This document shows, one piece after another, positions 15,104-22,080 of a DNA stretch of 33,636 nt (positions within the stretch are counted from its first letter, which is position 1; every line of letters begins with the position of its first letter). Source of the DNA: Bacillota bacterium (lineage in GTDB: Bacteria > Bacillota > Clostridia > Acetivibrionales > DUMC01). Under the pieces are notes generated by a model. That model was not told where the DNA came from and searched no databases. It was given only the letters and a program-made list of their open reading frames with translations. The stretch lies in contig JABUEW010000037.1 of the NCBI GenBank assembly GCA_013314855.1, forward strand, positions 1 to 33,636, read 5' to 3'. Both the position numbers and the translations under genes were made by a program.

Positions 15104-15499
15104 GTGACGCCTTACAGGGACGTTTTAAGGATACTTGAAACCTACAGGAAAAATGCAGGCCCGGCACTCAGGAATGAGCTTGACATAACCATTGCCGACA
15201 TGAAATCCGGCAGCTTCGAGGCTGCGCTTTCACGCTTTGAAGCGAGAATCGGAAGCGCCATGCTGTCTGATGTGGTAAGAGGGTTGTTAAGCGTTTTAAG
15301 AGGTGATGACGGCAGGGTGTATTTTCAAATGCTGGCTCACGACTTCAAACTGCTTGAAGTTCAAAAGCTGAAGCTGATTGCCATGAAACGCCCTTCAAAA
15401 GTGCGGAAGTATTCATTCTTCATGCTGGGGTGTTTTGTGATAATGTACCTTGCAGTAATGACGGTGGAGATAATGAAGGCTATTTCGGGATTGTTCTGA
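15104..15499 (+). pseudogene. 5'-truncated TadC-like pilus/secretion membrane protein
   Basis: The frame from GTG 15104 encodes 131 residues that look like the C-terminal half of a type II secretion F / TadC membrane protein: a helical cytoplasmic part (YRDVLRILETYRKNAGPALR, then DMKSGSFEAALSRFEARIGS) and one C-terminal membrane helix (FFMLGCFVIMYLAVMTVEIM). Family members have further membrane helices upstream, which are missing. The in-frame sequence upstream has stops, and no SD precedes the GTG. The DUF4320 gene 630 bases downstream belongs to the same kind of locus. A toxin-antitoxin pair on the other strand now separates them. Confidence 0.55.
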
Positions 15500-15514
15500 A
15501 GCCCATGATATGAT

Positions 15515-15781
15515 TTATATATTCTCAACTATGGAATGATGGCCGATGTCCAGGGTAATAATAATATCGGAACCGTAGTAACGCCAAAGAATACGAATAT
15601 CCATGTTAACGCTGCACTCAAACAATCCTTCATAGCCTTTGATTTTCTTTGTTCTTAAAGAAGGATGATAGGGATTTTCCTGAAGGATTTTCAGCTTACC
15701 GGCCACAATTTTCTGCTCATTAAGGCTCAGCTTCTTCAGGTTCTTTTCGAAGTTCTTTGTAAATGATATTCTATACTTCAT
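15515..15781 (-). CDS. RelE/ParE-family toxin
   Basis: The 88-residue product beginning MKYRISFTKNFEKNLKKL is a type II toxin of the RelE/ParE superfamily. It has the typical order: an N-terminal strand, a pair of helices (LSLNEQKIVAGKLKILQENP), then strands containing LRTKKIKGYEGLFECSVN, DIRILWRYY and IIITLDIGHHSIV. Members cleave mRNA on the ribosome or poison gyrase; which applies here cannot be told. Its start overlaps the last 11 bases of the antitoxin gene, which supports ATG 15781 over an in-frame ATG at 15805 that lies within the antitoxin. Convergent with the TadC fragment. Confidence 0.85.
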   Translation of the reverse strand: MKYRISFTKNFEKNLKKLSLNEQKIVAGKLKILQENPYHPSLRTKKIKGYEGLFECSVNMDIRILWRYYGSDIIITLDIGHHSIVENI

Positions 15782-16043
15782 CCAGTTTAATCCCCATGTC
15801 TTCAAACATTTTATCTATATCATCATAGCTCTTGACGTCGCCATTTTCCAGTTCTTTTTCTGTCTCCTTCAATAACCTGGCAATACGAGCCATTTCCGAC
15901 TTTGGATAGACCACGACGGGACAAAGAAATATGCCTCCATCCTTCTCAATTACCTCAAACTTGTCACCTTCTTTTATGCCCAGATGCTTTACGATTTCAG
16001 AAGGTATGGTAATTTGTGAGCGTCCTCTTAATTCCACCAGCAT
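15771..16043 (-). CDS. AbrB/MazE-type antitoxin
   Basis: The 90-residue product has an N-terminal swapped-hairpin AbrB/SpoVT DNA-binding domain (MLVELRGRSQITIPSEIVKH, then LGIKEGDKFEVIEKDGGIFL) and an acidic helical C-terminus that would neutralise the toxin. ATG 16043 is preceded by GAAAGG on the minus strand. It is the first gene of a two-gene operon with the toxin. A minus-strand promoter and an inverted repeat sit just upstream, the usual arrangement for autorepression by the antitoxin or the complex. Confidence 0.85.
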   Translation of the reverse strand: MLVELRGRSQITIPSEIVKHLGIKEGDKFEVIEKDGGIFLCPVVVYPKSEMARIARLLKETEKELENGDVKSYDDIDKMFEDMGIKLDEV

Positions 16044-16057
16044 GGAAATCAATCCTT

Positions 16058-16111
16058 TCAGAATTTCGTACTTTCTGATTATATTATATGCAAAATCCAA
16101 AAAAAATTCAA
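16058..16111 (-). promoter_or_regulatory. Promoter and possible operator of the toxin-antitoxin operon
   Basis: On the minus strand TTGAAT (16111-16106) and TATAAT (16088-16083) are 17 bases apart. Just downstream, TCAGAA (16058-16063) and TTCTGA (16073-16078) form an inverted repeat around the expected start of transcription, a likely binding site for the AbrB-type antitoxin. Confidence 0.6.
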
Positions 16112-16129
16112 TAAAAAGAGGTAAGAAAA

Positions 16130-18259
16130 ATGGTTTTCAAATTATTACAATCAAAATCAGGTGAAGGCTATGTGGATGTAATTATCTTCATCATGTCGGC
16201 CATGCTGGTTATAGCGCTTGCAGTGAATGTCCTTCCGGTATTTATTGCAAAGCATCAGCTGGATTACTTTGCAGACGAGCTTTGCAGGACGGCTGAAATC
16301 GCAGGGCGGATTGCCTCGGAAACCACCGCAAGGGAACGAGAGTTGAAGGAACAGACAGGCATAAATCCGGCAATCACATGGACAGCAAGTTTTGTTCCGG
16401 GGACAGGCAGGGTGCAGTTGAATGGAAAAATAACGGTCACGCTGAAACACACTGTAAATATCGGGCTGTTCGGCAGTTTTGGCTCATTTCTCATAGAATT
16501 GACTGCCAGGGCAACCGGAAGGAGTGAGGTTTATTTTGGAGGTAAAAAAATGAAAAAGTTTATAGTCTGCCTATTGTGCTTTTACATTACATTTTTATCT
16601 ATAATAAACGTTTTTGCTATAGGTGAGGGAAACATTGATGGAGGCGGAGGAGGCATGAGCCATGGAACAAGTGAATATTACTGGAATAGCGGCGATGACG
16701 GGGTGAGAGTAACAGTCATCCGTGACAGCGATAATACAGCTGTTTCTACACCAGTTGATTTTACAAACAGGCATCCGGATAACATTCAGGTTGATTTTGG
16801 CAAAGTGAGCAAGATACAGTATAGAAATGGTGCGACATTAACCCCGACTACAAGTACGTACTTATATAATAATCCAGAGCAACCCTTGCCGAGAATAGTC
16901 AGTAGTGACGGTAATGTTAATATTGTAGCTATAAAAAGTTATTTTACTGATGAACAGATAATAAGAAGTATAGCAAGTATAACAGGCTTTAACTATGAAC
17001 AGTTGATAGATGGGAAATACAAGCTTTTATTGGAACCTATCGCATACTTTACATTTGACGGATTAAAGGTTGCGATGACAGCCCATGAAGCAGCTTTATA
17101 TGACCAGCAGATTGGAGGCAGGCTTAGAAGCACAATGCCAAGCCTCACCCATAAGAATTTGCCCCTTGCCATGTTCCTGGAAACCTCTGATTTGGGATTC
17201 CCGGCCTGGGATGGCCCAACCACCGAAAAGGTGTCGGACGATCAAATCATATCTTCACTGGGCCTGGGAATTGTCCGATTTCGGGAAGCCGATACTCCTG
17301 TGGTTATTGGTGGAAGTGATTTTGAATACAGGGTTGACACAGATGTAATCACTGCGATTACTGTGACTGCCGGCAGCAGAATTACCCCTGACAATCCTGC
17401 GACAGTGACCTTTAATATTAATGGTTCAAGGTACAGTGTAACGGATGTTGTTATACCGGAAGGTGAGAGTCAGGAGGTCTGGGTAAAATGGCATACGCCG
17501 GGATACCCTACAACTTTAACCATTACTGCCAGTGCGGACAGAGGTACTGTAAGCCGGTCAACCATAACTGCCAGGGTTGTGGACCTTAATGAAAAGGTTC
17601 CACCCAACCCTACGGCAAACGACGAAAAGCCAGATGGATATTCTATTCCTGCTGTACCCAATATGCCGCAGAAAACAACAGCCTCCTGGGGATTATGGAG
17701 CTGTTACTGGAAAGCAAACTGGGTATGGGAGCCTCATTGGGTATGGGTTTCGGATGGAGATGGCGGAGGACACTGGGTGGATAATGGCGAGTGGGTAGAC
17801 CGGGGTGATTGGGAATACACCTACACAAACTACTCGGCCAGTCTTACAGCCAGTATGACTGTCACACCCGATGCAAAGGTTCCAACCGCATCAGGGAAAA
17901 CCATGAAGTCGGGGTACGGAATTAACCTGAATGTAAAAACAGGTTTATGGTCCAATGCACTGTCGTCAGCAATTACAGGAGCACAGAATGTATTGTCCTA
18001 CTATCCCGAATTCAATTACAATACATACCTCAGACTGTCCGATATGATAACGGGCGGGTACAGTGCGGAGTTTGAACTGAAGCCCAATGAATTTTCAACC
18101 TATGGCAGAAATGGTGATATCATTGCCGGCGCTTTTATAATCTGCTGCTCCAATGATGAGGGAGAGATGATTTCACTTACGGATGAGCAGAGTCAGGGAC
18201 ATCCGGGACAGGTATTTATACACGCGGGACAACAAGATTATGATGTATATAAAGATTAA
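16130..18259 (+). CDS. DUF4320 pilin-like protein fused in frame to a secreted surface protein
   Basis: A single 709-residue frame joins two proteins. Residues 1-139 match DUF4320, a small Tad-locus protein with one N-terminal membrane helix (GYVDVIIFIMSAMLVIALAV) and the ending ATGRSEVY. From residue 141 a second protein starts with its own signal peptide (MKKFIVCLLCFYITFLSIIN), a Gly-rich stretch, beta-rich repeats and a Trp-rich segment (HWVWVSDGDGGGHWVDNGEW). It resembles extracellular proteins of clostridial Tad loci, possibly DUF5704. An SD and ATG for the second protein lie at 16538-16552, so the DUF4320 stop codon has probably been lost. The C-terminus stops exactly where an unrelated U32-like fragment begins, so it may be truncated. 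Confidence 0.7.
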   Translation: MVFKLLQSKSGEGYVDVIIFIMSAMLVIALAVNVLPVFIAKHQLDYFADELCRTAEIAGRIASETTARERELKEQTGINPAITWTASFVPGTGRVQLNGKITVTLKHTVNIGLFGSFGSFLIELTARATGRSEVYFGGKKMKKFIVCLLCFYITFLSIINVFAIGEGNIDGGGGGMSHGTSEYYWNSGDDGVRVTVIRDSDNTAVSTPVDFTNRHPDNIQVDFGKVSKIQYRNGATLTPTTSTYLYNNPEQPLPRIVSSDGNVNIVAIKSYFTDEQIIRSIASITGFNYEQLIDGKYKLLLEPIAYFTFDGLKVAMTAHEAALYDQQIGGRLRSTMPSLTHKNLPLAMFLETSDLGFPAWDGPTTEKVSDDQIISSLGLGIVRFREADTPVVIGGSDFEYRVDTDVITAITVTAGSRITPDNPATVTFNINGSRYSVTDVVIPEGESQEVWVKWHTPGYPTTLTITASADRGTVSRSTITARVVDLNEKVPPNPTANDEKPDGYSIPAVPNMPQKTTASWGLWSCYWKANWVWEPHWVWVSDGDGGGHWVDNGEWVDRGDWEYTYTNYSASLTASMTVTPDAKVPTASGKTMKSGYGINLNVKTGLWSNALSSAITGAQNVLSYYPEFNYNTYLRLSDMITGGYSAEFELKPNEFSTYGRNGDIIAGAFIICCSNDEGEMISLTDEQSQGHPGQVFIHAGQQDYDVYKD
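16538..16552 (+). promoter_or_regulatory. Internal ribosome binding site and ATG for the second half of the fusion
   Basis: GGAGG (16538-16542), a seven-base gap, then ATG 16550 in frame with the upstream DUF4320 domain. The following codons encode a signal peptide, so ribosomes starting here would make the secreted protein (569 residues) separately. Confidence 0.65.
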
Positions 18260-18891
18260 CCGGAAAGGTAATTTCATATGACAAAGCTCATAAAACAATA
18301 AAAATCAGGCTTGAAGATTCATTGTCGGTAGGGGACGGAATTGAAGTCTGGAGTGATGAAGAGGAGCACCCGGGAAATATTGTTACAGGGATGAGGGTTA
18401 ACGGCAGGAACATACACACGTCCAACCCGGGGGATACCGTTATAATAGGCAGCATAAGCGGGAAAATACGGGAAGGGGACAGGGTTTGTAAAACCTCCGA
18501 TAAAAGGCTTAATGCAGCAGCCAGGGAGACCTTTACGGGAAGAGGCCGCAGAAAAGTAGGCTTGAAGGGTAAGATCACATTAAAGAAAGGAACTCCTTTA
18601 ACTCTCAGGATAAGCGATGGCGATAGAAATGAGATCCGGGTTGACAGCGGGTACAGGGACGAGCTGGGAATAATCATCACCAATACATCGCCCGTCTGCT
18701 GCAATGAGGAAGAAATGCTTAGCATAGATTCTAAGGAAAATACGGGAGGTACTTACAAGATACGAAAGGGTGACCGGATAGCCCAGATTGTACTGCAGGC
18801 TGTGCCTAAAATGCGGCTCAAAGTGGTGGAGTCTGTGGGCAATATCGGCACCAACCGGGGCGGTGGTTTTGGGTCGACGGGGATGAGGTAG
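18253..18891 (+). pseudogene. U32-peptidase fragment fused to the C-terminal half of dUTPase
   Basis: One open frame (TTG 18322 is the only near start; related sequence begins at 18262 with GKVISYDKAHKTIKIRLEDS) combines two unrelated proteins. The first 130 residues match the DUF3656-type C-terminal region of collagenase-like U32 peptidases (LSVGDGIEVWSDEEEHPGNI, then KTSDKRLNAAARETFTGRGR). From about 18645 it becomes dUTP pyrophosphatase: motif III end DSGYRDELGI, motif IV KGDRIAQIVLQ, motif V RGGGFGSTGM. dUTPase motifs I and II are absent and U32 catalytic parts are absent, so neither activity is expected. No SD is seen. The frame directly follows the stop of the preceding gene. Confidence 0.75.
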
Positions 18892-19090
18892 TAAGATTAT
18901 ATTATTAAACGGGGTTTTGGTAACACTGATAAAGGAAATATTAAATAATTAATGTGGAATAGACATTCAACATAAAAATTTCTCCAATTATCTACATATT
19001 TCTTTTAATTAATTTATCGCATTTTAATATCAAAACAATAATTTAAGAATATATTCAGAAAATTTATGAAAAAGTGTAGAAAAGTTTGAA
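18892..19090. other. AT-rich intergenic DNA
   Basis: About 200 bases of very AT-rich sequence between the chimeric pseudogene and a promoter at 19091. I see no gene and no strong hairpin in it. Confidence 0.5.
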
Positions 19091-19119
19091 TTTACAAAAT
19101 CTGGACGAGTTTGTATAAT
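19091..19119 (+). promoter_or_regulatory. Consensus-like promoter with no annotated gene
   Basis: TTTACA (19091-19096), a 17-base spacer and TATAAT (19114-19119) form a good vegetative promoter reading rightward. The transcript would begin near 19126 and run through a folded stretch and a small ORF toward the 3' end of the XRE gene. Confidence 0.55.
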
Positions 19120-19190
19120 TATTTTGCTAAAGTTTGACAGTACTAGTGACACAATGTTGGATGAAGTGCTAAATTTTGTGAGGAGCCTAT

Positions 19191-19249
19191 GAAGAGTGCT
19201 TCTTATATGGGCACCTGAAATAAATATAAATATTATTTCAAGCTCTTCA
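19191..19249 (+). ncRNA. Candidate structured RNA below the 19091 promoter
   Basis: GAAGAGTGCTT (19191-19201) pairs with AAGCTCTTC near 19241-19249 with one bulge. Inside it GAAATAA and TTATTTC form a second stem around 19219-19240. The fold lies about 65 bases after the expected transcription start. A nine-codon frame (ATG 19189) lies within it but its SD is too close. It could be a small RNA or a leader. Confidence 0.35.
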
Positions 19250-19277
19250 AAAATATTTGCAAATAGGAGCGATGCTA

Positions 19278-19334
19278 ATGTTCTATATAAATCTAGGAGT
19301 TCCTACATATATTCAATATTCATTGATGGAATAG
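19278..19334 (+). CDS. Possible 18-residue peptide
   Basis: AGGAG (19265-19269) is eight bases before ATG 19278, which opens a frame reading MFYINLGVPTYIQYSLME. The SD and spacing are good and a promoter lies upstream. The peptide is hydrophobic with no charged N-terminus. It converges on an XRE regulator gene 32 bases away. No family is known to me; a signalling or leader peptide is speculative. Confidence 0.3.
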   Translation: MFYINLGVPTYIQYSLME

Positions 19335-19365
19335 AATACATCAACATTGACTACAAATGCCAGGA

Positions 19366-19722
19366 TTAATCCTTTTTTAGAGCGTTTATCGCAGAAATGA
19401 TTTTTCTTATGTCTTCAGGCGGTATGCTTTTATTCTCCATTTCCTTTGCCAGTTTCAGGTATTCTACACCGACATTGAGCAACTCTTTGGGGATATAATC
19501 TTTTTCAAGCTTTACCAGGTCCCTCTCCTCGATCCTTCCAAGAAGCCAGTCGACAGTCACGTTAAAATGATTGGCGATTTTAATTATTATATCATACTCA
19601 GGCATTCTCTTTCCGTTTTCATAAAGGGATATTGCGCTGCCATTCAAGTTCAACAAAGATGCGAAATCCTGCTGCGTCATTTTATGTTCCTGGCGTAATT
19701 GTTTTATTCTTTTTCCTACCAT
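19366..19722 (-). CDS. XRE-family transcriptional regulator
   Basis: The 118-residue product has an N-terminal Cro/C1-type helix-turn-helix (RIKQLRQEHKMTQQDFASLL, then NLNGSAISLYENGKRMPEYD) and the usual HFNVTVDWLLGR end of that domain. A short C-terminal helical tail (LNVGVEYLKLAKEMENK, then IPPEDIRKIISAINALKK) is like SinR-type regulators and probably serves dimerisation. I chose the ATG at 19722 because AAAGGAG stands upstream of it; an in-frame ATG at 19824 has no SD. The target is unknown. It could regulate itself or the convergent small transcript. Confidence 0.85.
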   Translation of the reverse strand: MVGKRIKQLRQEHKMTQQDFASLLNLNGSAISLYENGKRMPEYDIIIKIANHFNVTVDWLLGRIEERDLVKLEKDYIPKELLNVGVEYLKLAKEMENKSIPPEDIRKIISAINALKKD

Positions 19723-19879
19723 TATAATATATACTCCTTTTAAATGAGATTCTAGAAGATAAAAACCTATCAAACGCATTTGATGTCCAATCCTGTTATT
19801 TACTACCTGCAGCTTATTGCTCATGGTAAATTATAAGTACTATAATTATAATATTTTCAATATGAAAAGTAGTAAACAA

Positions 19880-19939
19880 TGATTTTGGTGCATAAACTCA
19901 TTACGCGAAAGCTTCATTCGTTTATTGGCACCAAAATCA
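19880..19939. repeat. Inverted repeat before the miniature kinase copy
   Basis: GATTTTGGTGCATAAAC (19881-19897) faces GTTTATTGGCACCAAAATC (19920-19938), nearly perfect over 17-19 bases with a 22-base centre. There is no T tract. It ends about 15 bases before the point where similarity to the large kinase gene begins, so it may be a MITE-like remnant or belong to the rearrangement. Confidence 0.55.
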
Positions 19940-19953
19940 CTTTCTACACTCAA

Positions 19954-20246
19954 TTGGGAACCTGGTAAAACAGCTGATGACAGAAAGTCAGGAAGAGCTG
20001 GACCGGTGGAAGAAAAGAATTTTGCATGCTCTTGGCCGGAACGGTGCAGTGGTCACCGAGATCATTCCGGAACTGGAATGGATCATCGTAGAGGGAATGT
20101 CCAATAAGGAAATTGCCGATAGGTTGGAGATCACCATAAATACAGTTAAGGGCTATATAAAGAATATATATGAAAAACTGGGAGTAAACAGGAGGGTACA
20201 GGTCGTAACCAGGGCAAAGGAACTTAAGATATTAAAAAATAAGTAG
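19954..20246 (+). pseudogene. Miniature derivative of the large kinase/LuxR gene
   Basis: This segment is collinear with two separate parts of the gene at 26904-31613. Bases 19954-20088 match 28021-28155 with five differences, and 20083-20246 match 31450-31613 with one. The join is at TCATCG, which occurs at both donor positions, so exactly 3300 bases (1100 codons) are missing and the frame is kept. ATG 19977 would give 89 residues: a piece of the AAA domain, then the LuxR helix-turn-helix (VEGMSNKEIADRLEITINTV, KGYIKNIYEKLGVNRRVQVV). No SD precedes that ATG. It is probably a pseudogene, though a free LuxR domain could be made and compete for DNA sites. Confidence 0.8.
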
Positions 20247-20267
20247 GATGATAAAAAAATGTGTTTT

Positions 20268-20296
20268 CCCACCCTTTCGGGTGGTTTCTTTTTTTT
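20268..20296 (+). terminator. Rho-independent terminator of the miniature copy
   Basis: CCACCC-TTTC-GGGTGG followed by TTTCTTTTTTTT. It is duplicated from the end of the large kinase gene, where the stem is weaker (TACCC with GGGTG). Confidence 0.85.
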
Positions 20297-20318
20297 AAGA
20301 TTACTCTATAATCTTAAA
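20294..20318. repeat. Perfect palindrome upstream of the TM2 gene
   Basis: TTAAGATTA (20295-20303), five-base loop CTCTA, TAATCTTAA (20309-20317). It follows the terminator directly and could be an operator or a second hairpin. Confidence 0.5.
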
Positions 20319-20453
20319 TGTTCGATAAGCAGAGAAAGGATGATGTTTATATGGAGTGAAAGCAGACACATATAATGAAAAGGGACCTATACTTTTAATA
20401 AGTGGGGTACACTGTATTAACCTTTAATTAATTAAAGATAGGAGGGGTCTATT

Positions 20454-20645
20454 GTGAAAAGCAAAACAACAGCACTTATTTTAGCAATACTTTTACCGGG
20501 CATTGACAGAATGTATCTGGGTAAAATCGGCACGGGAATTTTGAAGTTCATTACGGGAGGCGGTTTTGGCATTTGGTGGATCATTGATATAATTTTAATC
20601 GCTACCGATAAAGCAACCGACAATAAAGGCAATAAACTTCAATAG
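20454..20645 (+). CDS. TM2-domain membrane protein
   Basis: The 63-residue product is a TM2-domain protein: two membrane helices joined by a short polar turn, here ALILAILLPGIDRMYLGKIG and GGGFGIWWIIDIILIATD. The DRxYLG turn is the family signature (usually GxDRFYLG). The start is GTG 20454 behind AGGAGGGG. It is the first gene of a run of five same-strand genes for membrane and surface proteins, nine bases before the next. The biochemical role of TM2 proteins in bacteria is not established. Confidence 0.88.
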   Translation: MKSKTTALILAILLPGIDRMYLGKIGTGILKFITGGGFGIWWIIDIILIATDKATDNKGNKLQ

Positions 20646-20654
20646 GGGGTCAAT

Positions 20655-21308
20655 ATGGAAAAAGATAAACTTTCTGCTAGACTTGAGCTTTTTGTTGCCA
20701 TATTTTTAGGTATCACTGCAGTGCTGACAGCCTGGGCATCGTGGCAGTCTTCGCTTTATGGCGGTAATCAAGCAACAAAATACGCAAAGGGTATTGCAAT
20801 TATTGGAGAAGCAAATTCCATGTATAATGAAGCAGCTCAGTACATTGCACAAGACATGGAGCTCTGGAACAGGATCAGCGACTTGCGCGTTGACCTTGAA
20901 TTTGCAAAAAGCAAGGGTGATGAGGAGGTTGAGAAACTCCAATGGAAACTTGACCAAATCATGGCTGATAATGTAAGTGAAGAGTTGGCGGCAGCCATCG
21001 AGTGGGCAGATGCACAACAGGAATATGCCTCCCCCTTTGACAAAGAGGGATTTATTGAAAGCTATTATGAGGAAGCAAATGCAAAATACGAGGAAGGACA
21101 AAAAACTTTAGAAGCAGGGCAAAAAGATAATTCACTTGGAGATGTTTTAGGACTAGTGACCGTTATTTATGCAGTTGTACTGTTTTTACTTGGTATTGCT
21201 GCGTCTTTTGAAGGTATACGCACTCGAATTGCTGTTATTGCTGTTGCTATTATTGGATTTATATACGCCACAATAACAATGCTTAGTGTACCTATCCTAA
21301 CTTTATAG
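20655..21308 (+). CDS. Membrane protein with central coiled coil (DUF4337-like)
   Basis: The 217-residue product has one N-terminal membrane helix (LFVAIFLGITAVLTAWASWQ), a long charged helical middle (about residues 45-155, rich in Glu, Lys and Ala) and two C-terminal helices (VTVIYAVVLFLLGIAASFEG and IAVIAVAIIGFIYATITMLS). This layout resembles DUF4337 proteins, whose function is unknown. ATG 20655 follows AGGGGGTC. It sits between a TM2 gene and an AIM24-like gene, and all three are closely spaced. Confidence 0.75.
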   Translation: MEKDKLSARLELFVAIFLGITAVLTAWASWQSSLYGGNQATKYAKGIAIIGEANSMYNEAAQYIAQDMELWNRISDLRVDLEFAKSKGDEEVEKLQWKLDQIMADNVSEELAAAIEWADAQQEYASPFDKEGFIESYYEEANAKYEEGQKTLEAGQKDNSLGDVLGLVTVIYAVVLFLLGIAASFEGIRTRIAVIAVAIIGFIYATITMLSVPILTL

Positions 21309-21324
21309 GACTGGAGGGTTAATT

Positions 21325-22005
21325 ATGAAATACAATATTTTTGGCGGTAATCTACCAGCAGTTACTATTACTCTGGATAATGGGGAAAGCATCTATACCC
21401 AATCAGGTGGAATGACCTGGATGACAGACAACATTGTAATGAAAACAAATATGAAAGGCGGTTTTCTCAAAGGTCTTGGTAGAATGCTATCCGGAGAATC
21501 GCTTTTTATGGCAACATATACCGCAAAGGCAAACGATGCTGAAATTACATTGGCATCTTCTTTTCCAGGTTCTATAGTTGCTGTTGATATTAGTAATAGC
21601 AATGTCATTATTCAAAAGAATGCATTTTTGTGTGCTCAGCCAACAGTTGAGCTTAGCATGTATGTCAACAAAAATGCCGGTTCCGGATTTTTCGGGGGTG
21701 ATGGGTTTATTCTGCAAAAATTGGCCGGCAGAGGGCTTGCATTCTTTGAAATTGATGGTGCATGTTGTGAAAAAGTTCTTGCTCCAGGAGAAGTCATTAA
21801 GGTTGACACTGGCAATGTTGCTGCTTTCGAAGAAGATGTAAAATATGAAGTAGAAACTGTAAAAGGCTTTAAAAACATTTTATTTGGTGGAGAAGGCTTA
21901 TTCCTTACAAAACTCACAGGACCCGGCAAGGTATGGCTGCAGACAATGACAATGCCAAACTTTGCTCAAAAGATTATTCCGTTCTTGCCAAAAAAGAACG
22001 ACTAA
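21325..22005 (+). CDS. AIM24 / TIGR00266 family protein
   Basis: The 226-residue product is an AIM24-like double-psi/beta-barrel protein. It has the family's repeated Gly-rich turns: GGMTWMTDNIVMKTNMKGGF, SSFPGSIVAVDI, GSGFFGGDGFILQKLAGRGL and FGGEGLFLTKLTGPGKVWLQ. It has no signal peptide or membrane helix. Members are of unknown function and often accompany TM2 or stress genes. ATG 21325 follows GGAGGG. Seventeen bases separate it from the preceding gene, so co-transcription is likely. Confidence 0.9.
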   Translation: MKYNIFGGNLPAVTITLDNGESIYTQSGGMTWMTDNIVMKTNMKGGFLKGLGRMLSGESLFMATYTAKANDAEITLASSFPGSIVAVDISNSNVIIQKNAFLCAQPTVELSMYVNKNAGSGFFGGDGFILQKLAGRGLAFFEIDGACCEKVLAPGEVIKVDTGNVAAFEEDVKYEVETVKGFKNILFGGEGLFLTKLTGPGKVWLQTMTMPNFAQKIIPFLPKKND

Positions 22006-22018
22006 CGAAATGATTATT

Positions 22019-22056
22019 TAAGGTGGGAATCAGTTGCGATGCCTCACCTTTTCTTT
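22019..22056 (+). terminator. Possible terminator after the AIM24-like gene
   Basis: AAGGTG (22020-22025) pairs with CACCTT (22045-22050) and TTTCTTT follows. The loop is large (19 bases), so strength is doubtful. Confidence 0.4.
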
Positions 22057-22080
22057 AATCTATAGAATAGAGGTCAATAC

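Noticed and set aside
19189-19218. Nine-codon ORF (MKSASYMGT)
   Set aside because: AGGAG lies only three bases before the ATG and the ORF is inside a hairpin arm. It is probably chance.
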